A stretch of DNA of 64,000 nt from Streptomyces antnestii (GTDB lineage Bacteria > Actinomycetota > Actinomycetes > Streptomycetales > Streptomycetaceae). Numbering within the stretch: position 1 is the first letter of the stretch; each line of letters begins with the position of its first letter. A program made the translations under genes and the position numbers. The notes below the pieces were generated by a model. The model was not told where the DNA came from and searched no databases. It saw only the letters and a program-made list of their open reading frames with translations. Location: NCBI RefSeq assembly GCF_004005495.1, contig NZ_RZYA01000003.1:475343-539342 (forward strand), written 5' to 3'. Shown here one piece after another: positions 42,236 through 50,788 of this stretch.

Positions 42236-42664
42236 GGGGGCAGCCTACGTTCTGATTCTCCGGACAGGCGTATATGCCTTGGCCTAAGCTGCACTCAACT
42301 GTCACAGCAGTGCGGTCACGTATCAAGACGTCCGGCGAACCCGAATCGTTCCGGTAGTCATCTCACCACTCCGCCGCGGTCGTTCCGCGGTCGGTGCGGG
42401 CGTGTCCGAATCCACCTCGTGTGTCACCTGGTGTCCGCTGTGACTCAACTGAAATGTCCCGGTATGCCGGGGTAGTCGCGCATGCCCTCGGCTCACTCCG
42501 TCGGGTGATCTGCCGCTTACGCATAGTCCGTTCGGGCCATTCAAGATTGGGCCCGAAGGGGGTGTTGCGCTGTGCCCACCTTCCGTAACGTCCTCAACTG
42601 GCGGCGGTGAATATGCCGCTTGCCGCCGTGGGGGAGCCTCGATTCGGGAGAGGACGGCGCCGGT
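42236..42664. other. Divergent promoter region of the PBP and wblA genes
   Basis: No supportable gene. Both promoters and the wblA leader lie here. The related gene in S. coelicolor has a long, complex promoter, but no operator could be assigned by eye. Confidence 0.55.
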
Positions 42665-43009
42665 ATGGGCTGGGTAGTCGACTGGAGTGCGCAGGCGGCC
42701 TGCCGCACTACCGATCCAGATGAACTGTTCGTTCAAGGAGCAGCGCAGAACCGGGCGAAGGCGGTGTGCACCGGATGTCCGGTGCGGACCGAGTGCCTGG
42801 CCGACGCGCTCGACAACCGCGTCGAGTTCGGCGTGTGGGGTGGCATGACTGAGCGGGAACGCCGCGCGCTGCTGCGCAGGCGGCCCACCGTCACCTCGTG
42901 GCGCCGGCTGCTCGAGACGGCTCGTACGGAGTACGAGCGCGGTGCGGGCCTGCTGCCCGTGGACATCGACGACGACGAGACGTACGAGAGGTATGCCGCC
43001 GTGGGGTGA
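42665..43009 (+). CDS. wblA: WhiB-family iron-sulfur regulator WblA
   Basis: A 114-residue WhiB-like protein. Four cysteines bind a [4Fe-4S] cluster: C13, C35, C38 and C44 (AACRT, AVCTGCPVRTEC). The turn GVWGGMTERERRALLRRRPTVTSWRR is followed by a basic helix. It matches, from memory, the WblA group, a regulator of aerial growth and antibiotic production in Streptomyces. I prefer the ATG at 42665 over the in-frame start at 42620 because GAGAGGA precedes it. Confidence 0.93.
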   Translation: MGWVVDWSAQAACRTTDPDELFVQGAAQNRAKAVCTGCPVRTECLADALDNRVEFGVWGGMTERERRALLRRRPTVTSWRRLLETARTEYERGAGLLPVDIDDDETYERYAAVG

Positions 43010-43104
43010 CCGGTATGGCGCGCCGCTTCTGCGGCACCGCTACAGCGCTGCTGGGGTACCACCGCTCAGGCACTGTTGCGGCGCTGCCGTGGCGTTGTGA
43101 CGGC

Positions 43105-44439
43105 TCACACAGCTCCGGCCGGGTTCGACCCGGCCGCGAGCCGGTCCCCGATGGTCCGAAGGCCCGCCAGGTCGTGCACGTCGCCCGGCAGGGCGCCGAC
43201 CTCGGTGACCGCCACCTCCGGGTGGAGCGCCGCGAAGCGGTCGCGTGTGCGTTGTTCGCGTGCCAGTAGCTGCATGCGTTCCGCGTGCAGGCGCAGCAGG
43301 GCTGCGGTCAGTTGGTCTGTGGCTGCGGGAGCTGGGGGAGCTGCGGGGGTTGTGGTGGCTGCCGTGGCGGTGGCTTGTGGGGTGGTTGCTGTGGTCGTCG
43401 TGTCGTCTGTGAGTGCGGCCTCTTCGGGAGTACGCAGCTCTACATTCCCGGCCTCCTGATCCACAATGCCGCGCTCGTCAAGATTTTCTGCGGCGGCCAG
43501 CGCCCGCTCGGCCGACAGCTGCGCGGCACCGCTGCCGTGCACCCGGTTCAGTACGAGACCGGCCAGCGGCATGTCCTCCGCGGCCAGGCGTTCCACGAAG
43601 TACGCCGCCTCGCGCAGCGCGTCCCGCTCCGGGGCCGCCACCACCAGGAACGCCGTGCCGGGGGCCTGGAGCAGCTTGTACGTGGCGTCGGCGCGCGTGC
43701 GGAACCCGCCGAACATCGTGTCCATCGCGGCCACGAACGTCTGGACGTCGCGCAGGAGTTGACCGCCGAGCAGCTTGCCCAGCGCTCCCGTCATCATCGA
43801 CATCCCGACGTTCAGGAACTTCATGCCCGCCCGGCCGCCGACCTTCGCCGGCGCCATCAGGATGCGGATCAGCTTCCCGTCCAGGAACGAGCCGAGACGT
43901 TTCGGCGCGTCCAGGAAGTCGAGTGCCGAACGAGACGGAGGCGTGTCGACGACGATGAGGTCCCACTCGTCGCGGGCCCGCAGCTGGCCCAGCTTCTCCA
44001 TCGCCATGTACTCCTGCGTGCCCGCGAAGCCCGCCGAGAGCGACTGGTAGAAGGGGTTGCCGAGGATGGCCTCCGCCCGCTGGCCGTCCGCGTGCGCCTC
44101 GACGATCTCGTCGAACGTGCGCTTCATGTCGAGCATCATCGCGTGCAGTTCGCCGCCGTCCGCTCCTTCGACGGTCTCGATGCCCTTCACGCGGCGCGGC
44201 GTGTTGTCCAGCGAGTCGATGCCCATCGACTGCGCCAGCCTGCGCGCCGGGTCGATCGTCAGCACGACGACCTTCCGGCCGCGTTCGGCCGCGCGCAGGC
44301 CGAGCGCCGCCGCCGTGGTCGTCTTGCCCACGCCGCCCGATCCGCAGCACACCACGATGCGGGTCTTCGGGTCGTCGATGAGAGGGTCCACGTCGAGGAT
44401 GCGGGTGTGGGCCGGGTCCAGACTCAGGGGCGGCGTCAT
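43105..44439 (-). CDS. ArsA/Get3-type ATPase (second of a pair)
   Basis: A 444-residue P-loop ATPase with CGSGGVGKTTTAAALG (deviant Walker A of the ArsA/MinD class, about residue 34). Further motifs are VVVLTIDPARRLAQSMG, VVDTPPSRSALDFLDAP and GLVLNRVHGSG. It differs from the neighbour by a Thr/Ala/Pro-rich insertion near residues 340-372, before a final helical domain. Bacterial ArsA-like pairs next to wblA are typical of Streptomyces; their client is unknown. Six nt separate the genes, so they form an operon. Confidence 0.9.
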   Translation of the reverse strand: MTPPLSLDPAHTRILDVDPLIDDPKTRIVVCCGSGGVGKTTTAAALGLRAAERGRKVVVLTIDPARRLAQSMGIDSLDNTPRRVKGIETVEGADGGELHAMMLDMKRTFDEIVEAHADGQRAEAILGNPFYQSLSAGFAGTQEYMAMEKLGQLRARDEWDLIVVDTPPSRSALDFLDAPKRLGSFLDGKLIRILMAPAKVGGRAGMKFLNVGMSMMTGALGKLLGGQLLRDVQTFVAAMDTMFGGFRTRADATYKLLQAPGTAFLVVAAPERDALREAAYFVERLAAEDMPLAGLVLNRVHGSGAAQLSAERALAAAENLDERGIVDQEAGNVELRTPEEAALTDDTTTTATTPQATATAATTTPAAPPAPAATDQLTAALLRLHAERMQLLAREQRTRDRFAALHPEVAVTEVGALPGDVHDLAGLRTIGDRLAAGSNPAGAV

Positions 44440-44445
44440 ATGTCT

Positions 44446-45423
44446 CTAGATCCCTTGCTTCCGCAGTTCCGTGGCCAGCCGGTACAGGCCCGCCAGGTCC
44501 ATCCCCTCGGCCAGCAGCGGCAGTTCGTGCAGCGGCAGGCCCGACTCGGCAAGCACCGCGCGCTGGCCGTGCTCAAGGTCGTGCCGTTCCGCGTACTCGG
44601 CCGCCTGGTCGAGGAGCGGGGTCACCAGACGTTCGGCGTTGCCGCCCTTCCTGGCGCCGCCCAGGCCCGCCGACGACAGTGACTTGGCGATCGCCGTGCG
44701 GGACGCGCCACCCTGCGCCAGCGCCAGTTCCGTCTCGTCCAGGATCGCCGGGCGCACCATGTTCACGATGACCCTGCCCACGGGGAGGTTCGCCGCCTGT
44801 AGCTCCGCGATGCCGTCCGATGTCTCCTGGACCGGCATCTCCTCAAGGAGCGTCACCAAGTGGACTGCGGTTTCGGGGGACTTGAGGACCCTCATGACCG
44901 CCTGCGCCTGGTTGTGTATCGGGCCGATCTTCGCCAGGCCCGCCACCTCGTCGTTCACGTTCAGGAAGCGCGTGATGCGGCCGGTGGGCGGGGCGTCCAT
45001 CACCACGTAGTCGTAGGTGTATTTGTTCTGCTTTGTCTTGCGGCGTACCGCCTCGCAGGCCTTGCCCGTGAGGAGTACGTCCCTCAGGCCGGGCGCGACC
45101 GTCGTCGCGAAGTCGATCGCGCCCAGTTTTTTGAGCGCGCGGCCCGCGCCGCCCAGCTTGTAGAACATCTGGAGGTAGTCGAGGAGGGCCAACTCGGGGT
45201 CGATGGCGAGTGCGAACACCTCGCCGCCCCCCGGGGCCACCGCGATCTTCCGTTCCTCGTACGGCAGAGCTTCTGTCTCGAAGAGCTGTGCGATGCCCTG
45301 GCGTCCTTCCACCTCCACCAGGAGAGTGCGCTTGCCCTCTGTCGCGAGGGCGAGCGCCAGTGCGGCGGCGACCGTGGTCTTTCCGGTACCGCCCTTGCCG
45401 CTGACGACCTGGAGCCTGCTCAC
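44446..45423 (-). CDS. ArsA/Get3-type ATPase (first of a pair)
   Basis: A 325-residue P-loop ATPase starting VSRLQVVSGKGGTGKTTVAAALALAL (GTG start at 45423; the deviant Walker A is near residue 9). Other ArsA-type segments are VEVEGRQGIAQLF, VVMDAPPTGRITRFLNV and LLEEMPVQETSDGI. Likely acts as a dimer, or with the partner encoded downstream. The substrate protein or anion cannot be inferred. Confidence 0.9.
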   Translation of the reverse strand: MSRLQVVSGKGGTGKTTVAAALALALATEGKRTLLVEVEGRQGIAQLFETEALPYEERKIAVAPGGGEVFALAIDPELALLDYLQMFYKLGGAGRALKKLGAIDFATTVAPGLRDVLLTGKACEAVRRKTKQNKYTYDYVVMDAPPTGRITRFLNVNDEVAGLAKIGPIHNQAQAVMRVLKSPETAVHLVTLLEEMPVQETSDGIAELQAANLPVGRVIVNMVRPAILDETELALAQGGASRTAIAKSLSSAGLGGARKGGNAERLVTPLLDQAAEYAERHDLEHGQRAVLAESGLPLHELPLLAEGMDLAGLYRLATELRKQGI

Positions 45424-45504
45424 GTCTTCGAGCCTAACCAGTCCGCGCGCGGGCTACGCAGGAGGCTGTCGGTCATCGCCGGTCCAGCGGCTACAGTCGG
45501 CGGC

Positions 45505-45663
45505 ATGACCAAGTGGGAATACGCGACCGTGCCCCTTCTCGTGCACGCGACCAAGCAGATTCTGGACACCTGGGGCGAGGACGGCTGGGAGCTCGTCCAG
45601 GTCGTGCCCGGGCCGAACAACCCCGAGCAGCTCGTGGCCTACCTGAAGCGGGAGAAGGCATGA
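45505..45663 (+). CDS. Small DUF4177-like protein
   Basis: A 52-residue protein starting MTKWEYATVPLLVHATKQIL. It contains the segment WGEDGWELVQVVPGP, which matches the DUF4177 pattern (W-E-Y-x6 and GWELVxV). It is too short for most gene finders but is conserved in type. Its stop overlaps the RidA start (ATGA). Its role is unknown. Confidence 0.88.
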   Translation: MTKWEYATVPLLVHATKQILDTWGEDGWELVQVVPGPNNPEQLVAYLKREKA

Positions 45664-46130
45664 GTGGGGTCGTCGACGCGCGCCTCGCCGAGCTCGGGCT
45701 GACCCTGCCCGAGGTGGTGCCGCCGCTCGCCGCTTATCAGCCGGCCGTTCAGTCCGGTGCGTACGTGTACACGGCCGGGCAGTTGCCGATGGTGGACGGG
45801 AAGCTTTCCCTCACCGGGAAGGTGGGGGCCGAGGTCACCGCCGAGCAGGCCAAGGAGCTGGCCCGGATCTGTGCGCTGAACGCTCTCGCCGCGGTCAAGT
45901 CCGTGGTGGGCGATCTCGATCGGGTTGCGCGGGTTGTCAAGGTTGTTGGGTTTGTGGCCTCCGCCACGGATTTCACCGGGCAGCCGGGTGTCGTGAACGG
46001 AGCCAGCGAGCTGTTCGCCGAGGTTCTCGGTGAGAAGGGTGTGCACGCTCGGTCCGCCGTGGGCGTGGCCGTTCTGCCGCTGGACGCGCCTGTTGAGGTC
46101 GAGGTTCAGGTCGAGCTCGTTTCGGGCTGA
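45660..46130 (+). CDS. RidA-family protein (enamine/imine deaminase-like)
   Basis: A 156-residue protein of the RidA/YjgF superfamily. Segments are YTAGQLPMVDGKLSLTGKVGAEVT, GFVASATDFTGQPGVVNGASELF and [30 protein letters not shown], the Arg in the HARSAVG block being the ligand-binding residue of active members. RidA enzymes hydrolyse reactive enamines from PLP enzymes. It is coupled to the DUF4177-like gene. Confidence 0.92.
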   Translation: MSGVVDARLAELGLTLPEVVPPLAAYQPAVQSGAYVYTAGQLPMVDGKLSLTGKVGAEVTAEQAKELARICALNALAAVKSVVGDLDRVARVVKVVGFVASATDFTGQPGVVNGASELFAEVLGEKGVHARSAVGVAVLPLDAPVEVEVQVELVSG

Positions 46131-46418
46131 CAGGCCGTTCCGTTTTGGTTCGGAGCTTGTTCGGTGCGGTCCGGTTTTTTTGGGTGTGGGGCCGCGCCGG
46201 GATGTACGTGCTCGCTGTTCTACGGGGCCTCGTTCCGCGAGATCATGCCGCGTGCGCGTGGTGCTGGTGGCTCCGGGCGCACATCCCGCCACGGCCCCTC
46301 CCGTCTCGTACGCGCCTGATCGCCGGTGGGGCCGGTGGGGTCTGCGGGGTCTGTGCGGGCTGTGCTTGATCGTTGGTTGGCTCTCGAACATCTGGGTGAC
46401 AGCGGATAGCCTCCGGCC

Positions 46419-47291
46419 ATGGCGAATGGGCAGTGGTACCCCCCGGAGTGGCCCGAGCGGATCCGTGCGCTTGCGTCGGGTGAGCTCGTGGCCGCCGTGC
46501 CCCGGCGGGCCGCGACCGTCATGCTGCTGCGTGACGGGGCCGCCGGTCCCGAGGTGCACATGTTGCGCAGACGCGCCTCCATGGCTTTCGCCGGGGGCGC
46601 GTACGCGTATCCCGGCGGGGGTGTCGATCCACGCGACGACGAGTCGGTCGTGCGGTGGGCCGGGCCTTCGCGTGAGGCGTGGGCGGCTCGGCTCGGGGTG
46701 GACGAGCGGTCGGCGCAGGCGATCGTCTGTGCCGCCGTGCGGGAGACCTACGAGGAGGCGGGCGTGCTGCTCGCCGGGCCCGACGGGACCTCTGTGGTGG
46801 GTGATACGACGGGTGAGTCCTGGGAGGCCGACCGGGAGGCGCTCGTGGCGCGGGAGTTGTCCTTCGGGGAGTTTCTCGCGCGGCGCGGGCTCGTGCTGCG
46901 GACGGATCTGCTGGGGGCCTGGGCGCGGTGGATCACGCCCGAGTTCGAGCCCCGGCGGTACGACACCTGGTTCTTCGTCGCCGCTCTGCCGGCCGGGCAG
47001 CGTACCCGTAACGCCTCCACCGAGGCCGATCGGACCGTGTGGATCCGGCCGGGGGACGCGGCTGAGGGGTACGACAAGGGTGAGCTCATGATGATGCCGC
47101 CCACCATCGCGACCTTGCGGGCGCTGGCCGGCTTCGAGAGTGCCGAGGGGGCTCTCCTGGGGGCCGCGGCGCAGGATCTGGAGCCTGTGCTCGCCCGGGC
47201 CCGGATGGAGGGTGGGGAGATTGTTTTGTCCTGGCCCGGTCATGATGAGTTCACCAAGCACATTCCTGCGTCCGGGGGAGCCTCCGCATGA
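46419..47291 (+). CDS. NUDIX hydrolase
   Basis: A 290-residue NUDIX-fold protein. It has an N-terminal module (PRRAATVMLLRDGAAGPEVHMLRRRASMAFAGGAYAYPGGGVDPRD) and a NUDIX helix as VCAAVRETYEEAGVLLAG (R-E-x2-E-E-A-G). The loop between the Gly and the helix is long, as in the RP2/NUDT19-like group, which includes acyl-CoA diphosphatases. It overlaps the following metallo-beta-lactamase gene by ATGA, so the two act together, perhaps on a nucleotide or CoA-derived metabolite. Confidence 0.9.
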   Translation: MANGQWYPPEWPERIRALASGELVAAVPRRAATVMLLRDGAAGPEVHMLRRRASMAFAGGAYAYPGGGVDPRDDESVVRWAGPSREAWAARLGVDERSAQAIVCAAVRETYEEAGVLLAGPDGTSVVGDTTGESWEADREALVARELSFGEFLARRGLVLRTDLLGAWARWITPEFEPRRYDTWFFVAALPAGQRTRNASTEADRTVWIRPGDAAEGYDKGELMMMPPTIATLRALAGFESAEGALLGAAAQDLEPVLARARMEGGEIVLSWPGHDEFTKHIPASGGASA

Positions 47292-48118
47292 CCGAAGCAG
47301 CCGCTCTTCCCGGCCAGCCCCGCGGCGGTGTCCTGTCGGGGCCTGCCACGGCGCGTGCGATCAACGTGCTGGCGCCCAATGCTTCCGCGATGACCCTTGA
47401 CGGGACCAATACGTGGATCGTTTCCGAGCCTGATTCCGAGCTGGCCGTCGTGATCGATCCGGGGCCGCTCGATGATGTGCATCTGCAGCATGTCGTGGGC
47501 GTGGCCGAGGCGGCTGGGAAGCGGGTTGCTCTGACCCTGCTTACTCATGGCCATCCCGATCACGCCGACGGTGCCGCTCGGTTCGCCGAGCTGACCCGGA
47601 CCAAGGTGCGGGCCCTCGATCCCGCTCTGCGTCTGGGGGACGAGGGGCTTGGGGGTGGTGATGTGGTGGAAGTTGGTGGGCTTGAGTTGCGTGTTGTTTC
47701 CGCGCCCGGGCACACCGCTGATTCGCTGTGCTTCCATCTGCCCGCCGACCGGGCCGTGCTGACCGGCGACACCGTGCTCGGGCGCGGGACCACCGTCGTC
47801 GCCCATCCCGACGGGCGCCTCGGGGACTACCTCGACTCGCTGCGGCGGCTGCGGTCCCTGACTGTGGATGACGGGGTGCACGTCGTGCTGCCCGGGCACG
47901 GGCCCGTCCTCGAAGACGCCCAGGGCGCCGTCGAGTTCTACCTCGCCCACCGGGCCAACCGGCTCGCCCAGATCGAGACCGCCGTCGAGAACGGATACGT
48001 CTCCGCCTCGGAGATCGTCGCCCATGTCTACGCGGGCGTGGACCGCTCGCTGTGGCCGGCGGCCGAGTTGTCCGTCCTCGCGCAGCTTGATTATTTGAAG
48101 GAACACGGGCTGATCTAG
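47288..48118 (+). CDS. Metallo-beta-lactamase-fold hydrolase
   Basis: A 276-residue MBL-fold protein. It has the zinc motif THGHPDHADG, then SAPGHTADSLCFHL and TGDTVLGRGTTVVAHPDG, with HGPVLED near the end. This is the glyoxalase-II/LACTB2-like layout with a C-terminal helical domain. It is the second gene of the NUDIX-MBL pair. The likely reaction is hydrolysis of a thioester or phosphoester; the substrate is not evident. It is convergent with the sigma-factor gene, overlapping it by four nt. Confidence 0.9.
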   Translation: MTEAAALPGQPRGGVLSGPATARAINVLAPNASAMTLDGTNTWIVSEPDSELAVVIDPGPLDDVHLQHVVGVAEAAGKRVALTLLTHGHPDHADGAARFAELTRTKVRALDPALRLGDEGLGGGDVVEVGGLELRVVSAPGHTADSLCFHLPADRAVLTGDTVLGRGTTVVAHPDGRLGDYLDSLRRLRSLTVDDGVHVVLPGHGPVLEDAQGAVEFYLAHRANRLAQIETAVENGYVSASEIVAHVYAGVDRSLWPAAELSVLAQLDYLKEHGLI

Positions 48119-48984
48119 AAGCCCAGGGCCGCCAGGCGCTCCTCGTCCGCCACGACGTTGAGTTCGGTGACCCTGTCGTTCGTGATCGTGAAGGCCATGA
48201 GCGACGTCGCGCGGCCGTCCGGGAGCGAGAGCAGGCCGATCGTGCCGTTGACCACCACGAAGCGGATGTTCTGCGGTGTCATGCGCTGGAACATGATCGC
48301 TCCGGACGCCACCGCGTGGGCACCCTGGAGCAGGCGCGACACGCCCGTGGCGCCGCCGTCCGCGCGCAGGAGGATGTCCGGGTCCAGGACCGCGACGAGG
48401 CGTTCGAAGTCGCCCTCGCGGGCCGCCGAGAGGAACGCTTCCACGACCACGCGCTGCCGGGCGATGTCCGTCTCCGGCGCCGGCGCTCCCTGGACGCGCC
48501 GCCGCGCCCTGCTCGCCAGCTGCCGGGTCGCCGCCGGCGTGCGCTCCACGATCGGCGCGATGTCGTCGAACGGCACCGCGAACATGTCGTGCAGTACGAA
48601 CGCGAGACGTTCGGCCGGTGCCAGTGAGTCCAGGACGATCAGCAGCGCCAGGCCCACCGAGTCGGCCTGGAGCGCCTGTTGTTCGGGGTCCGGGGTGTCG
48701 GGGGAGGCGATCAGGGGGTCGGGTACGTGGGTGTCGAGCGGTTCTTCGGCTCTGGACTTGCGGGAGCGGAGGGCGTCTAGACAGATTCGTCCTGTGACCG
48801 TGGTGAGCCAGCCGCCGAGGTTCTCGATGGTTGAGGTGTCGGTGCGCTGGAGCCTCAGCCAGGTCTCCTGTACGGCGTCCTCCGCCTCGCCGATCGAACC
48901 GAGCATCCGGTAGGCCACGGCACGCAGATGCCCCCGTGACTCCTCGAACCGCTCGGCCAGGGTGTCCGTCGACGCTGAACTCAT
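48115..48984 (-). CDS. ECF41-like RNA polymerase sigma factor with SnoaL-like tail
   Basis: A 289-residue sigma factor. Region 2 contains YRMLGSIGEAEDAVQETWLRL and GWLTTVTGRICLDALRSRK, and region 4 has LAFVLHDMFAVPFDDIAPIVERTPAATRQLASRARRRV. The C-terminal domain (about 185-289, VVEAFLSAAREGDFERLVAVLDPDILLRADGG) is SnoaL/NTF2-like, as in ECF41, where it replaces an anti-sigma factor. The usual partner oxidoreductase is absent; its neighbour is a nucleotidyltransferase. The ATG at 48984 is chosen for the region 2 start. Confidence 0.9.
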   Translation of the reverse strand: MSSASTDTLAERFEESRGHLRAVAYRMLGSIGEAEDAVQETWLRLQRTDTSTIENLGGWLTTVTGRICLDALRSRKSRAEEPLDTHVPDPLIASPDTPDPEQQALQADSVGLALLIVLDSLAPAERLAFVLHDMFAVPFDDIAPIVERTPAATRQLASRARRRVQGAPAPETDIARQRVVVEAFLSAAREGDFERLVAVLDPDILLRADGGATGVSRLLQGAHAVASGAIMFQRMTPQNIRFVVVNGTIGLLSLPDGRATSLMAFTITNDRVTELNVVADEERLAALGF

Positions 48985-49004
48985 TCGGTGTCCTGCTTCC
49001 CGGG

Positions 49005-49805
49005 TCAGGGGCGGGGGGCCTTCAGCCCGTGCACGGCTTCGTATTCTGCCGCCAGCCACGGGCCGAGGTCCTCGGTGTACGTGCGAAGAGTGTGCGGGGC
49101 GCCCGTCGGTTCGTACGCCGCCTCGGCCGCCCGTCTCATCTCGTCCGCCCGCTGCGGGTAGTACGTGCCGAACACCTCGGCCATCCGCGTCAGATCGCTG
49201 GTCCAGCCGTTCCAGCGGGGCATGACGAGGGTGAAGCCCGTGCGGACCAGGTGACGGGACATCAGGCGGTCGAGGGTGCGCGGGTCGTCGCCCCGGGCGA
49301 TGCGTTCGCGCCAGCGCGGCAGGAACAGGGCCAGGTCGCCGTTCGTCTCCCGGGCCAGGAGCGCGTCGGGGCGGTAGCGCGGCAGGTGTTCGGCCAGGTC
49401 CTCGCCCAGGAGCGGTGTACAGAGGCAGGCCACGAACCAGCCGAGGTCGTGCCGTTCGAGGTCGCTGAGGACTTGCGTTCTGCTGACGATCAGCAGGCCT
49501 ACGCCGTCGATCTGCGGGGAGCCCTTGTCCAGGCTCTCGGCCAGGGCTTTGGCCGCGGATCTGTCCTCGCCCGTCGGTTCGTCGCTCAGGGCGATGAGGA
49601 CGTCCAGGTCGCTGCGGCCGGGCCGTGCCGTGCCGCGCGGCACAGAACCGTAGAGGTACAGGCTCGTCATACGGGGGCCGAAGGCCGAGAGCAGTTGGTC
49701 CCGGGCCGCCGTCACCAGGGGGCGGAACTCCTGCTGGATCAGGTCCAGGGAACCTTCGCGCGCGATGTAGCCCTGGCTGTCGAGCCCTCGGGTGGTGGTG
49801 GCCAT
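49005..49805 (-). CDS. Nucleotidyltransferase (AadA/ANT-type fold)
   Basis: A 266-residue protein. The N-terminal domain has LYLYGSVPRGTARPGRSDLDVLI, the G-S-x9-D-x-D triad of the polymerase-beta nucleotidyltransferase fold, as in aminoglycoside adenylyltransferases; a C-terminal helical part follows. It may modify an aminoglycoside or other small molecule, but the sequence does not show which, and resistance should not be assumed. It is upstream of the sigma-factor gene on the same strand with a 20-nt gap, so probably one operon. Confidence 0.82.
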   Translation of the reverse strand: MATTTRGLDSQGYIAREGSLDLIQQEFRPLVTAARDQLLSAFGPRMTSLYLYGSVPRGTARPGRSDLDVLIALSDEPTGEDRSAAKALAESLDKGSPQIDGVGLLIVSRTQVLSDLERHDLGWFVACLCTPLLGEDLAEHLPRYRPDALLARETNGDLALFLPRWRERIARGDDPRTLDRLMSRHLVRTGFTLVMPRWNGWTSDLTRMAEVFGTYYPQRADEMRRAAEAAYEPTGAPHTLRTYTEDLGPWLAAEYEAVHGLKAPRP

Positions 49806-49915
49806 GCGGCCACTGTGCCGGGTGGGGCGGTCCGGTGCCCGGCATTTTCTGGGGAGAGGAAGTTGGGAACGGTCGGTCCCGCCTCCCTGGGAGGGGAGCG
49901 GGACCGACCGGTGCG

Positions 49916-50590
49916 TCAGCGCGAGCGCTTCGCGAGGCGCTCCACGTCGAGCAGGATCACGGCGCGCGCCTCCAGGCGGAGCCAGCCGCGGCCCGCGAAG
50001 TCCGCGAGCGCCTTGTTCACCGTCTCGCGGGAGGCGCCGACCAGCTGGGCCAGCTCTTCCTGCGTCAGGTCGTGCACGACGTGGATGCCCTCCTCGGACT
50101 GCACGCCGAAGCGGCGCGAGAGGTCCAGGAGTGCGCGGGCCACGCGGCCCGGCACGTCGGAGAAGACCAGGTCGGACATCTGGTCGTTGGTCTTGCGCAG
50201 GCGCCGGGCCACGGCACGCAGCAGGGCGGAGGCGACCTCCGGGCGTGCGTTCAGCCAGGGCAGGAGGTCGCCGTGGCCGAGGCCGAGGAGCTTGACCTCG
50301 GTCAGCGCGGAGGCGGTCGCCGTGCGCGGGCCGGGGTCGAACAGCGAGAGCTCGCCGATCAGCTCGCCGGGGCCGAGCACCGCGAGCATGTTCTCGCGGC
50401 CGTCGGGCGAGGTGCGGTGGAGCTTCACCTTGCCCTCGGTGACCACGTAGAGGCGGTCTCCGGGGTCGCCCTCGTGGAAGAGGGCGTCGCCGCGAGCGAG
50501 CGTCACCTCACTCATGGAGGCGCGGAGCTCCGCGGCCTGCTCATCATCGAGCGCCGCGAAGAGCGGGGCGCGCCGCAGAACGTCGTCCAC
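49916..50590 (-). CDS. crp: Crp/Fnr-family cyclic-nucleotide-type regulator
   Basis: A 224-residue protein, the length of the S. coelicolor Crp I remember. It has a cNMP-binding domain (about 1-120: DALFHEGDPGDRLYVVTEGKVKLHR, GPGELIGELSLFDPGPRTATA) and a winged helix (HDLTQEELAQLVGASRETVNKALADFAGRGWLRLE). The GTG at 50590 is preferred, because GGAGAG sits six nt upstream, over longer in-frame starts. It binds cyclic AMP or a related ligand and regulates many genes in Streptomyces development. Divergent from the endonuclease III gene. Confidence 0.93.
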   Translation of the reverse strand: MDDVLRRAPLFAALDDEQAAELRASMSEVTLARGDALFHEGDPGDRLYVVTEGKVKLHRTSPDGRENMLAVLGPGELIGELSLFDPGPRTATASALTEVKLLGLGHGDLLPWLNARPEVASALLRAVARRLRKTNDQMSDLVFSDVPGRVARALLDLSRRFGVQSEEGIHVVHDLTQEELAQLVGASRETVNKALADFAGRGWLRLEARAVILLDVERLAKRSR

Positions 50591-50788
50591 GAGTTTCTCT
50601 CCTATGTCGACCTGCATCCGGGGACCGGGTTGGCGCTCCCCATTTTGCCGGACGGTCCAAACAGTGTGATCAGTCACTCAGGCACAAGTCTGCCGCACCT
50701 GCGCCACAAGCTGTGGGGGAGGGGGCCAATCGGGGACCGATCTGTGGGGTCAACGGCGGATGTCAGCGGGTGCCTTTAGGCTGGCCGA

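Noticed and set aside
43111..43139. Hairpin as a terminator between wblA and the ArsA pair
   Set aside because: The inverted repeat lies within the C-terminal codons of the ArsA-like gene, so it may only reflect coding sequence.
49005..49805. Aminoglycoside resistance gene
   Set aside because: The fold and DxD pattern are shared by many nucleotidyltransferases; nothing shows the substrate.
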